From Gorsachius magnificus (taxonomy: Eukaryota > Chordata > Aves > Pelecaniformes > Ardeidae): a stretch of DNA of 64,000 nt. Numbering within the stretch: position 1 is the first letter of the stretch; every line of letters begins with the position of its first letter. Positions 1 to 12,200 of this stretch are shown here, piece by piece. The position numbers and the translations under genes are program-made. A model generated the notes under the pieces. It saw only the letters and a list, made by a program, of their open reading frames with translations. It did no database searches and was not told where the DNA came from. The stretch spans positions 38,515,099-38,579,098 of the forward strand of contig CM067084.1 of the NCBI GenBank assembly GCA_034008185.1, written 5' to 3'.

Positions 1-340
1 AGTGCCTTTCTGCTATGCCTGATTGATAGATATCAGAATGTAAGCTCAGCTGGAGTTGAAGAGCTCTCTGCTCCAGAAGCCAGCCCCCCCCAAACCAGAA
101 AAAAAGAAAAGGATAATAGAGGAGTGACAAAAGAAAACCAAAGCATAAACACAATCAATGTTACCAGCCAGAGCCTCTTCCTAGAGAGAGGAATTATGCA
201 GTTTTTGCACTGAAATACTTAATAGTATGTTATATACAACTTTGTGTTTGTGCAAATATGTGATGTATGCATGTATGTGATGCAGATTTGCATTTGCTTT
301 ACAGCCAGTAAAGGTGTTTGATAGCATAAAGCCCCAAAAT

Positions 341-380
341 AAAAAAAAAAAAAAAAATAAAATAAAATAAAAAAAAAAAA
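341..380. repeat. A-rich simple repeat
   Basis: A run of A interrupted by AAAAT units, just left of the KLHL8 exon at 472-583. Confidence 0.8.
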
Positions 381-471
381 GGCAGGACAGATATGATGTT
401 TTTCAACATCAGCAAGAAATGATATATCAATCATAGACTAGGACTTAAATTTTGGATCACCGGACACATAC

Positions 472-583
472 CGCTTCGTGTTCATTGATGCCTTCATCAT
501 CCACTTATTTGTGAGAGGATCAAATACTTCCATGCTTCCTAAGTGTTCATTTCCATCATGTCCACCTACTGCATAGACTTTAC
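472..583 (-). CDS. KLHL8: KLHL8 coding exon 5 (kelch repeat)
   Basis: Acceptor TTTTAG before base 583 and donor GTATGT after base 472. The exon is 112 bases; it starts with the last two bases of a glycine codon and ends two bases into an arginine codon. It encodes KVYAVGGHDGNEHLG and FDPLTNKWMMKASMNTK, a kelch blade with the GG and W signatures. It is the last KLHL8 exon in the window. Confidence 0.93.
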
Positions 584-3500
584 CTAAAACACATACACAT
601 CTTTCGATACAGAGATTGCTTGTTAACATTTCAGTTTTCATTTACGTAATATCCCTGCCTATATGGAGACTAAAAGCTCAAATAAAGGTTAAAGTTTTCA
701 AGTGTTTTCAGTATCAGGATTTTAATAAGTACAGACTTTATTTTTTATATGCTGAACTCAACCAGAGATCTGTTCTAACTTGGACTTTTATAGAAAGCTT
801 GAGATAGATACATACACAAAAAAATCTTCCCATAATTTGCGTACTGCTGGTCAGATCAGTTTGGGACATTTATATCAATCTCTCCAGATTTTCAAGGGGC
901 AGGAAAGATCTCTGTTCTGCTGCAGCAACACAGGGGCTACAGTGTACAAGGAGAAGTTGCATCATGGGTGCTAAGCTGCTCTGGACTGCAGAGACATGGT
1001 TTCAGAAGATGATAGAGACCCAAAAATAAAAGTAGGGCTGTAGGTCTGCTCTGTGTTATGGTCTTAGTGACTTGCCTGTATGAAGGGAGTTAGGATGAGT
1101 ATTAGCAAATTCTGGTTGACTCTGCTGCATAATGCCATTTCTTTATTAATGGATTAAAAAAAATAATTAAATCACCTATTAAGGCAAGAGGCTATATACA
1201 ATTCATAGAATCACAAAACAGTTTGGGTTGGAAGAGCCCTTTAGAGGTCATCTAGTCCAACCCCCCCTGCAATGGGCAGGGACATCTTCAACTCAGAGCC
1301 CCATTCAACCTGACCTTGAATGTTTCCAGTGATGGAGCATCTACCACCTCGCTGGGCAACCTGTGCCAGTGTTTTACCACTCTCATAGTGAAAAATTTTT
1401 TCCATATCTAGTCTAAATCTATCTTTTTTTAGTTTAAAACAATTACTCATTGTCCTATCTCAGCAGGCCCTACTAAAAAGTCTGTCCCCATCCTTCTTAT
1501 AAGCCCCCTTTAAATATTGAAAGGCTTCAATAAGGTCTCCCAGGAGCCTTCCCCAGGCTGAACAACCTCAACTGTCTCAGTTTGCAGCAATGTCTTTTCA
1601 GTAAGCATGTTCTCAGCTTGTTTCAGAGTCAAAAACCCCTTCATGGCAAAGCAGCTTTACTAAATTGAAAAATATCCAACAGTTAAGCCACTTCAACACA
1701 GATTTATTTAGTAAAAGCACCAATTCCAGCAGAAGGAGCAAACAAGTGCCTTTTGACTTGGGTTGCTTGAATTGGGTTACTGACCTCCCACAGAGATCAC
1801 ACCCACATGCCTTCTCCTGCTGTTCATTTCAGGGCCGAAGAACCAGTTGTTCTTACTGATAGAGTAACATTCAATGCTGCGAAATGGGTCACCTGATCCA
1901 CCTCTACCACCGACACAGAACAGCACACCTGAAGAAGACAAAACAGGTTTCCAGAAAACTAGAAGGAAGATGGAAGTTGTACAGCAGGGTGAACTGAAAA
2001 TTACATAGTTCGGGAGAAGTCGTATTTCATTTCAAGGGGCATGGTCATTGCCCTGCATAATTGCATCCTGTATTTCAGCCTTTGCTCAGCATGCTGCTAT
2101 GGCAATTAACTATCTATGCTCTTGCAAAACAATACATATTTTAAATATGCTTTTTGCAATTTTGCTTAGGGAGATAAACATTGTTTGTTAACTATAACAA
2201 TGTAAAAATGAGGATTTGCAGTCTAATACTCATCACTTACTTTTGGTGTAGGTTAGCCTAAGAGTTTAAAAGTTAGCTCAACCTTCTCGCACCAAAAGAT
2301 GTGTCCACTGTTTTCAGTATAGCTTTGAGCATACTGCCTGGTCATACCATAACAGTTCTAGCTTTAGTACAGCTAGAGCCAATCAGAATTAAAAAATAAT
2401 CCTTTAAAGAAATAAAACAACTGCTGAAGTCAGGAAAATACAGCACAAATTATCTAATTACCAAAGAGGTACACAATGGCTTTCCCAATTTTGCATTAAG
2501 TAACTAAGTCATTAACAACCGAGCTATCTAACCCTGCACAGATGTGCCGCCTTTCCTCCACACCACTCCCTACTGGATAATCAGACACACATTTAATTAC
2601 CAGCAGTCTGCTTCCTTGGTGTTGTGCGAATGGAGTACTCAAAGTCTGGCACTGCCCTGCTGCTCAGGTGAAGGTGGTAGTTTCTTGCTTCATCCAGCAA
2701 ATCCCTACATTTTAGATTCTGCTTGACAATCTCTTCCTTTGCCACAACACCCATAAGGAAACAAATGGGCAAGAGAGGCAGCCGTACCTGACAGAAATGA
2801 ACACAGTTGGAGTAACTGGCTGAACTGACTGAGTCTCACCATGCACAGTGACACACGCACAACAGATGGCAGTTTCTGAGCCAGCTGCCAGACCCACGGC
2901 TGTCACTAAAAAGAGCTGCTTTCATTTTTTTTTCCAGAGTAACAGCAGTATGAACAGTTCTTTTCAGTGACAAACGTTCGCTACAACCATTTGCATTTAA
3001 GCAGCAGTGGAGAACTGTCCCAGGCTGAGCGGAGGAAAGAGCAGTGTCGCTGCCTGCAACTGTGCCTGCCCAGCATGAGATGCAGGCAGCATCTGTGACT
3101 TTACCAGGATAGCCCATGTCAGGTTAGTCTGCTGAGGTTATGCATCTTCAGCTCATTGCTATGCCAGCATCAGAGGGCTTTTGCTAGAATGGTTCATTCT
3201 CTTTGGGTGGCAGATCACTGTCCATAAGCTAAGGAGGTATTGCTAATGTAGTTAACACCTTTCTCTAGTGTGGACTTCACAGACTACGGGATTTAAAAAA
3301 AAAAAACAAACAAAAACTTGAGAGTTAATTGTTCCTGCCCCAAATCCTTCCTGTGTTTCCCTAGAAGAGCCTGGCTGAGGAATGGAAGGCTCTTTCTGGG
3401 TGAGGCTACAGGCAGTCACGCTGCTCAAAGCAATGTCCAGTGATGTGGCAGATCTGAAATAAGGTAAGCCTCTCCAAGGCTGCCTTTAAATGTCCTTCTC

Positions 3501-6500
3501 CCCATAGTCATTTGTTTCAGCAAACCTTTCATTTGTCCTTGTGAAAGACAGAGTCAACAATATGAATTAAAATCAGGCACAAAGGTAGGACAAGTATTAG
3601 GAGGGGGGAACAGAAGTAAACCACCACCTGAGTTCCTAAGCTTTGGAGTCAGTGCTGTCAAGCAGCTCTCAGGTCAACAGCAATGGTGAAGTCCAGTACC
3701 TCCAGTGCTTCTCAGAGCAGCAGGATGGTGCTATTATATGGCTGAGAAGCATCCCTGTCTTCAAGTAAGCAAGTGTCTCTACTGGTTCTTCCTTACCCAC
3801 TTGCTTTCAGTCCCACTTCTTCCTTTACTTTGGCCTGGCTTATTTTAGGCTGACTAAAAGCACCACCACCGTAGTCCTGCTAATAGACTCAGCCAGGACT
3901 CAAAGCCGACAAATTTAGAACCTCATTGTAACAGCGAAACACGTAAGGCTGATTATGATGTGAATAATAACTGTTAAGAAGCCCAGTCGTTTTCTGCTAG
4001 CAATACTGTCCAAATCAACTGATGGCTCCGTATACTCTGGCAAATAAAACATATTTACAGGAAGAGGTTTACTTTTTCATTGCTTCGTTCTAGACTCTGG
4101 TTTCCATGAATTAAAGCTGTTAATCTTATCTGCTAGCACAACTGGGCAATAAAAATCAATCTTTTTTTTTTTCCTTTAAAAAATCTCAAATTATATTGCC
4201 TGTAAATCTAATTATAGTGTACTAAAGAATTTTTCTGTACCAAAAACCTCATGCTAGTCTAAATGAAACTCAAGTTTTTTGGAAGACAGTTAATAAGCAG
4301 TTGTGATCTTTTACCAGGAAATGTGAAAAAAATGGTGCATGAAGACAATGACAGCAGCGTGTTAGTAGACCTCTCATTACTCACATGACACCAGTATTAG
4401 CAATTCTGCCAAATGCAAAATACTCAAGTTGGAGTTCAATGACAACTGAAACAGCATAGTTGATCCTACCTGCTAAAATACATAGGGCATTTTGCAGCAC
4501 ATGGCATGTAAACCCCTCCTCCCCAGCACAGGTTCTCCATACCTGTCCCAAATTTTAAACTCCCATAACCAGCACACATGGAGCTTGAATAACTGAAGTA
4601 CCTAATGCTTTGAGAGGTAGAGGTCTGATGGGTGTTTAAGTAAGTTCAGCTGAGTGACCTTGCGATACCTGTATGTATTTCTTTCAAAAGCAGTGGACGC
4701 GCATCAAGTCTAGATGATTAAAGGGCAAGCTCCTTTCGGATCCTATAGGGTAACCAGCAGTGCTAGCGTAGTGAGCAATAAAGGGTCTAGCATATGTTTC
4801 CTAGCCTGCTCATAGGGCTAACACATCTTGGTCTTTTGTTAATTAAATATACAGAACATTCTAGAAGTAGCACAACTTGATGTGACACATCTCTGTTACA
4901 GTTTTACTTTCCTAGCCATGTAAAAAGCCTCCTCAACAGCTTTGCTCTCCTTTCTTAAGTACAAATACTTACCAGCAAGGAAAGTGAGCGTTTCAACATG
5001 TAGCAGTATCAAACCAAGTGAAATGGTGGCTTTATGTTCTCCACTATGTGTAAATCTAAGAAGTTTCTGCTCTAACACAGATGCAGCTTTTTGTTGGCTC
5101 CCCACCCCCCCAGTCATGAGCATAAAGTGAGTACTCTTCTCTACAGAAAATGGAGAATACAACTTCTTCCTGATAGTCAAGAGACTTAACATGCTTCCAC
5201 TCTCGACTCACAACTGTGAATACCAGATGAGGCACCAACTGCCAAGAACATTTTTCATCATGAGAAAGTAGAAACAATTGATTATACAAGTAAACCAGTG
5301 ATGAGACAGGCACCCAGTGCCTCGGTCTGCCCTACCTGCGCAAGTATTTCATCCAGCCATGTAGCATGATGCTGTGGATTGGCTAGCAGCCACTTGATAG
5401 CAGCATTGTAAACCTGCTTTTCATTTTCAATATTCAGGTCACTAGAGGACAGGAGTTTATAGAGGTGCTGTGGTGACACGCTCACAAAGTCTTCACACTC
5501 CACCACTTCTGTAAAATGTTCACAAGCATATTGATCGGCCATGTCCATCAAGTCAATGCGGTTGTGACTCTCTGCAAATGCCCTGACTGCCAGACAGTTG
5601 GAGGGATGAAAGTGCAGCTTCATGTATTCACAGCACGCTTTTGCTACCAGTTCCACCTGAAGAATGCAAGCAGCGTACAAGAGAGGCTGGACATTATCCA
5701 CCGTTAGAGTAAGCCGGGAGGAGTATACAAACTTCACTAGGTCTTCTATTGCATCACCATCAAAGTCCCTGATCTCGATCAATGTCTGCTTGGCTTCAGC
5801 CATTTCCGAAAGAAACATGGCTCTGAAGTAAGGTATAACACAAGCCAGCACCAGTTTGTGGCAGGAGATAAGCTTTGAACCAACCTGAAAAAAAGAACAA
5901 AAAAACCCCCAATCTTTTACTGGAATGTCAGTTTCAACTATGAAAGGATGGACAGTTAAGCTGAAATAAAAATTCTGAACTCGATATGCATTGAGCTACT
6001 GTATTTTGTTCAAACAAATTAACTCCATTTGCCCTGTACTTCTGACATTAGATCAATGTATCCCAAGCAGAACTGATTTATAACTTGGCAATAGCACTGA
6101 GGCACTGAACTTGCTTGTCCTTAAGAGCCATGTCCTATTTTTTAAATGAAACATCCTTAGGAACCTTCTAGACGCATCTCGGAGACAGGGGGACAGAGCT
6201 AGGCATTTGTTTGGTTTATGTGTATTCAGAGATTTTGAGGGGCTGGGAATTGTAAATTGACATTTTTAGACTACTTAATTTAAACCTCTGGACTTTTACT
6301 ACTGTTGAGGAATTAATAATGTTTATAGAAGCAAATTCATGTAAAAACATGGTACTAACAGGGATTATTAAAAGTTACGAATCACTTCAAGATTTTTAGA
6401 AGCTGTTTAGCCACAAAAGATAGTATTCCCCATAAAAACAACTTATTTTTCAAAATTCTGATCAGAGAGCACAAAATAAGCTTTTCACTTACTTACAAAC

Positions 6501-9244
6501 TTCTAGAATTCAATTACATTAAAAGAGAATGTAAATACTGAAGGTAAATGAACAATCCACTACTTATTTGTGTTACAAGAGTGCTTTCTTACAGCCTTTG
6601 TCATTCTGCAGTCTGCACTAACATAAAGGGATGGCCAAGTTTAGCAACCAGTTTCCTTGACAGACTTGAATTACATGTTCCTTTTCAGATGAAGGTGTTC
6701 CAGTAGCTGTCTTGCAATTTTTTTTAAAAAAAAAAAGATATTAAATTATAAAGGATAATTTGGAGATTTTTTTCTAGCTCTGATTCAATACACAATTGCT
6801 CTATCCCTTTTAAAGGTGTGGATTATCAACACAAGCACAACCTGCCTGGTGAGCAATAAGTTGAGTACAGAAAGCAAACACACATGAAGAGTACACAGAT
6901 TAAAAAAGGGGAAAAAATGGATGGTTCAGTGGGAGCTACATAGATCACTCCAGAAGGAACAATTCATGGACCTACCAAATGAACAAAAAACCCAAACCAA
7001 CAGGAGAAAAGCAGATGGTATGCATCTGCCACTCTCCACCTTCTAACAGGGAACTGTTCATACAACAGTAGTAGTACAGCAGGTGAATTCCAGATTTTAA
7101 CTCCTTGAAGCAGAGGAAGTGTCCCTGTGTGCTCCCATGGTTTATTACTGTTACAGTGTCAGCACTCCAACTAATTATAGTACTGATGCAAAAAGATGCT
7201 ACCAGCTGGTCTGCTATATCAGGGAAAGCTCCTGGGCCATTCTCACCTTCAGAGATTTTTATTCTGCCCATCATCTCACTCTCTAGTTAGATCTTTCCTT
7301 TTTCATTATGTGGCTTCACTATATTACCCAAATCTGCTTAGTTTTAAGTATCTAGCATTTTCTTGGTATTTCAAAATCAGAGTTTCCCTCCAGTTATTAA
7401 CTATCATATTCTGAGTGCCAGCAGTTAAAATCAGTAATGCCAGAACTGATCACTATCAGAGGTCATGCACAAAAGCAGAAAGTTCAGTACAGAAGTAATT
7501 ATTCTTAAAACATGAGAAATGCCTGAGCACTACAGAAATAAAAGGCAAGCCCTCCAGAAAATTTTAGTTCAAGATACAGTTACCAGTTACTTGAAAAATC
7601 ACTGATAAGAAGTACATAGGTTACTCTAGCCTCCCCAGATTATATTCTCTGTTTGAGGACTGGAAGCCAACTCATGCAATCTAGTATTCTTAAATTACCA
7701 AAGTAGCTCCACACAAATAATAGAAATGAACATTACTACAAGCCTAACTTAGGGTAAGTTAAACTACGGCCACAGTAAAGTGTATTTTCCAAACCAAGTC
7801 TCCCTAGCAGAAGTATGCGTTTAACTACATTTAGAAAATAAGACTTTCTGCCTTTATTGCAAGGGTGGGTGAAAAGGTCAAGAAAAGGGAAGAGCAGGGT
7901 TGTTAAGAGTTCTTCCCCAAAACACCTTTTCAAATGACAGATGTAAAAAGACCTGATGATGAGCTCTCAGGCAAGTTCTGTTTCACGGCTCTCGTGCTGT
8001 CTGGATCAGCTTCAGTATTGTCATCCAGTGTCCTGTGAGCATTAGCTCAACTGTTATGAGCCACTGGACCTATTTGCTGCTGCATCTAGTGCCTGGTCAG
8101 TGCCTGGTAACAGGCAATTTAATATCTACTGTGAAGCAGAAGAGAAAAATGTTCTTGGTTATTCTACTCCTGTTGTCCACCGGGGCGGAAGGGAGAGAAA
8201 CCTTCCTCTCAGAGATTTCCACCGTCTCCCATGCACTTTAGAAAGATGAGATGCCTACTGGGGGGGAGGGGGCATCAGGGACAAACATCTGTGAAGGATT
8301 TTCCCTGTTAGTATCTAATAGTAAAAGTGGCAGGCAAACAATTTCTCCTAAAGGCATCTGTTATTTGTTCTTAGTATAGGAGCTATGCTTCATCTCTTTT
8401 TCTTAAATAACTATCTCACACTACAAAAATGTCTAGCTATGCAATACTTTGTATTTGTAGGTGCTGGCAGCCACTGTTACGGATGCTAGATATAAATTTA
8501 TTGTGATCACGATAATATACAAGTAATATAGAACTGAGTTACAAAGAATACATTAAAGCAATGCTATGCAAGAATCATAAAACTGGTTTCGCCCTCCTCC
8601 TTTGATCAGCTGTAGAACATAATTGCCTGGGTTGTGGGGTGTTTGGTTTTTTTTCTTTGAGAATGCTGGAAGTTAGATTTGTTCCAGAAATCCTGCTTGC
8701 CAGGAAAGATCTAGCAGAGCAACAGAGAATGCAAAAACAGAGATAATATTGCAGATGAAACTGTGAGAACAAAGAGGCTACAAGGAGCTGAAATTGTGCA
8801 ACTGCGTTTGGGTGAGGTCAAAGTCATGTACTTCCTCTCTCGGACTGTCAATATCTTGTTTCAGCTGTAAACTTCCTAAATAAAAAGCCCCATGAGCATA
8901 TCTAGAGATGCCTCAGATCCAACAGATATTCTACAGCTTCCATACCCCTGCCCAAATTCACAGCCACCTCCAGCACACTTATTCATAGCTTAATCGTCAG
9001 ACTGTTAAATGCAATAGATGTGTGATAATACCACCTTCAGTGTAATATCACAGAGCTCTCCAGCTTCAAAGAAGTGAAGAAGAGAGCTGTGAAAATCCTT
9101 CCAAGCCTCATTTGCCTCAAATACAAAGATGTCATCTTCATCACTGTTGGAAGACCTAGTTTGCTGCTGCTGCTGTTGCTGATGCCTTTTTCCCTTTATC
9201 AGATGTTCTTTTGCCTGCTCTGGGACCGTGGATTCTGAAGCCAT
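472..9244 (-). CDS. KLHL8: KLHL8, kelch-like protein 8 (3' part lies outside the window)
   Basis: Substrate adaptor of a cullin-3 ubiquitin ligase (family knowledge). Five coding exons join in consistent phase: 9244-9035, 5884-5336, 2787-2601, 1928-1785 and 583-472 (minus strand), giving about 400 residues of a protein expected to be about 620. The N-terminus has a seven-glutamine tract and then FEANEAWKDFH. The BTB domain covers about residues 55-165 (CHKLVLACVIPYFRAMF), the BACK domain about 170-290 (NAAIKWLL, FLMGVVAKE, DEARNYHLHL), and kelch repeats begin near residue 315 (GVLFCVGGRGGSGDPFRSIE, then KVYAVGGHDGNEHLGSMEVF). The start is the first ATG of exon 2 (9244). The remaining kelch exons lie left of position 1. 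Identity is near certain from long stretches that match the vertebrate protein as I remember it; no frame breaks are seen. Confidence 0.95.
1203..1660 (-). mobile_element. CR1 LINE fragment, 5'-truncated
   Basis: The plus strand reads as the reverse complement of a CR1 3' end. It starts at the octamer-like tail (TTCATAGAATCA) and continues with TTTGGGTTGGAAGAGCC, TCATCTAGTCCAACCCCC, CTGGGCAACCTGTGCCAGTG and CCCAGGCTGAACAACC. The element therefore points to the minus strand. It is about 450 bases and sits in a KLHL8 intron. Confidence 0.9.
1785..1928 (-). CDS. KLHL8: KLHL8 coding exon 4 (first kelch repeat)
   Basis: Acceptor CTTCTTCAG and donor GTCAGT flank 144 bases that encode GVLFCVGGRGGSGDPFRSIE and then FFGPEMNSRRRHVGVISV. 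The phases fit the exons on both sides (split glycine codons at each border). Confidence 0.93.
2601..2787 (-). CDS. KLHL8: KLHL8 coding exon 3 (end of BACK domain and linker)
   Basis: Acceptor TTTCTGTCAG before VRLPLLP and donor GTAATT after a split glycine codon; 187 bases. It encodes FLMGVVAKEEIVKQNLKCRD, LLDEARNYHLHLSSRAVPDF and EYSIRTTPRKQTA, all typical of KLHL8. Confidence 0.94.
5336..5884 (-). CDS. KLHL8: KLHL8 coding exon 2 (BTB and BACK domains)
   Basis: 549 bases, phase 0 at both ends, 183 codons. Acceptor CTTTTTTTCAG before VGSKLISCHK and donor GTAGGG after LDEILAQ. It carries most of the BTB fold (FRAMFLSEMAEAKQTLIEIR) and the first half of BACK (FAESHNRIDLMDMADQYAC). Confidence 0.97.
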
Positions 9245-9284
9245 CAGCTGTTCCTTCTTTCTCTGTGTGAATCTTCAAAAACTC
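9035..9284 (-). CDS. KLHL8: KLHL8 exon 2 of the transcript, with start codon
   Basis: The ATG lies at 9244-9242 and 70 codons run to the donor GTGGTA after GELCDITLK. About 40 bases of 5' UTR precede the ATG, back to a plausible acceptor TTGTCTTGGCAG (exon start 9284). A CAG/CAA tract encodes seven glutamines near residue 22. The acceptor is inferred; the coding part is firm. Confidence 0.88.
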
Positions 9285-12200
9285 CTGCCAAGACAAAATC
9301 CAGCCCATCAGGAGTCAAGTCCTAAAATGCTTTTAAGTTCATCTTCCTGTTTAAAAAAACCCACAAAAAAAGCAGATGAGACATTAGGTACTGCTAGTAC
9401 TTAACACTTTGATTACATGTTATAAATACCACCTATACCTACTTCGGGAAGGTGGGAGAGGGAGGGAGGAGAAAGACCCACAGTCAAGAATCCTATGCAG
9501 GTACCTTTAAGAAAAGTCATTGTTTGTGAACTTGTTGCCTGCACTTCTTGAAAAAGACATAAAAAAGAAAAGGCAAGGATGTATCTTCCAACATTCCTGA
9601 TCTCACTGCTAGGGACGGCAGAGGAACAGAAGGGACATGGCCCACAGACACCTGTGCTTCTTTGGTCCCTAAATAGCATCTCTCATCACTGCTGCCACAG
9701 ACAGACAATTGATCTGACCCCGACAGGTATTTTGTACACACTTAGTACTCAGCTTCCCTAGGCCTCTTCAAAACCTAAGGCAATCCTTATGTATTTTGTG
9801 CGTTTATGCAAATGTAAGCAAAATATAAAAAGGTTCTACAGAACTAAAGAACAAGAATACACACTTAGAGAAAAATTTTGGAATTAAAATTATTTACTTT
9901 TATCTAGCAACCTTATTAATCCAATAGATTGATATTTAAAGCATGACAATGAGGGTTATGCAAAAGTTTGCTCCTGCTTGCTAGCTTTTATTTTAGACTG
10001 TTTACCCAGCTTAGCTGAAAATATTTAAGGTGTCTAAGATTTATACAGCTCGGACTAAAGGAATCTTAGCTATCCTGACATCACAGCTTTCCCAGGGCTG
10101 AAAGACAAATCAGGGATACCATGAACGATTGGGAGAAAGCTTTTTCTTCTTCTGTTACTCTTCCTGCTACAGTAAGCTTCAGTTAGGTTAAGCTTGAAGT
10201 CCATCTTTTTATTTCCAAAACAAAAAGTTAAGCAGTAGGGGAAGAACAAATTTTTTCCAGTTTGGTAGCATAATTTACATTTCAGCTCTGTGTGTCTAAA
10301 AGCCATGAAAGCCAACTCAGTGAGATTTAGGCTGTGTATCCACATGTTTTGTGGAAGATTACGAAGACCACAAGAATAAATGAAATACTGTTTGAAAGCA
10401 TGGAGTTACTGAATCAGCTTACACGCAAGAGTTCTGTTAGATTTTGGAAGGGAAAAATGGATTTGTGAGGTTTTAAGACAAAGCCTGTGGAAAGTATATT
10501 TAGTAGCATGTTCCTCTCTTACACTAGCTAGATTTGGTTTTCATGTTTTTTGGTTAATTTCTCATGCATTTATTCTTCATTCTACACTAAGAGTTGATGA
10601 TTGCTGTAGTTCAGTGATTTCTGCTCATGGACTCCGGTGTTGGGGGAAGTGGACTGACTGAAGTAACAAAAAATTCTTTTACAATAAAAATGGAAGTCAC
10701 ATGTCGGGAGCAGAACTGATTTTCTTCTGGGATATTTGGAAAATGTCTGTGCTTCTTACTAAATTTACAACTCCTCATGCATCAGTACTAGAGAAAGAGC
10801 AGGAAGTGACTTGAGGCGACCATACTAATTTCTGCTGTAGGTCACAGGGTTATTGCCAGCTTTATGTCCTGTGCAGTGCCAAGGCTGTTGGCTGCACTGG
10901 GCCAGGCAGGTTAAAGCAAGAGCAAACGTGCCTAGAATATTCACTAATGGTGCTGCAAGCAAGGTAAGTATTCCTCCTTTAAAAGGTATCTAAGAGAAAG
11001 GTCTTACCACTTCTGAAACCACAAACTAGCTCAAAGATATTACAGATCACAGGATATTTACATAGTTTATAGCAAGGAATACCTTTTTCTGCTGAAAACT
11101 TCTGTTATGCCAGATTTGACAAATTACTATACTAAGATGTTTTTCTAGTTCATTAGTAGGGAAAAATCTTGTTATTTTGGTTCCCCTCTTTTAACTTCAA
11201 ATTAATCCTCCACTGTTGGTACTCACCACCATGTTTAACATGTCCTTTGAAGAGTCATTATCACCAGTGAGATATGAAGCTAACACAGAACTTCGGAGGC
11301 AAGCTACAGAAGTTACAAAAGTGAACATAAACAAGCAAGAGGAAAAAGAGAGAAGTTGAAATGCTGTACAAGGGTTTTGAAAAGCATCGTTTATTATTTA
11401 TTCAGAAGTAAGATATAGCGTCTTTAGCCTATGCTACTAGTGAACTCTTGCTTATTTTGGTCCTTGGCTGACACTCTCACTTCACCACTCCCTAGCCACT
11501 CACACCTAACTATTTTTACAGCCAAGTAGAAACGCTGCTTTCAGACAGAACTGCCACTGCCTATTAAATGATGGTTCACAGCTCCCAAGTCATAAGGTTT
11601 TTCCATCTGGCATATATGCTACATTTATCCTCATGCTTTAATTGCAACCGCCTATATACTTTCCAAAACTGTTCTGTGTCTCACTGTAAAAGGGGCTGAT
11701 GGTATATCTTTTACCTATTCTGGGTATGCCATTGTAAACACCAACACAAACCCCATGAGTCTTAAGATAAATCAGTGCTGTTGTGGCAACTTTTTTTTAT
11801 GTTTTAAATAAACTGAGCAATAACACAAAAGCCAAACATAAGCAATGCTCTTCATCTGTATCTGATGCTTATATCAAATTAAACTCTTGGAGATGCTCTG
11901 AGCTCTCACCTGTAAGAAAAAAAGTTGAGTTCATATTTGGATTTATATATTTAGTACATACTAAGTACACATTTGAAATTGCAGAGGAAGAAACTAGAAA
12001 TCACACCAGAGGAAACCAAGGCCATTACTCAGGCACATAGCCATAGATAGAATCATGTGTACAACAGAGCTCCCAACATGCCAATATCAAGTGTACGGGA
12101 ACAGGAGAGCAAGTCAGTTACTGCTCCCCAGGTAAAAATAAGTTTCTGCCACGTGTTAAAAATTAACATGTTTAATATAACCTTAAGGAAATATTCAGAT

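Larger units (their letters stand above)
584..9034 (-). other. KLHL8 internal introns
   Basis: Apart from the exons listed separately, this stretch is intronic (584-1784, 1929-2600, 2788-5335, 5885-9034). A CR1 fragment lies in the first of these introns. No other gene, RNA gene or clear repeat was recognised. Confidence 0.7.
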
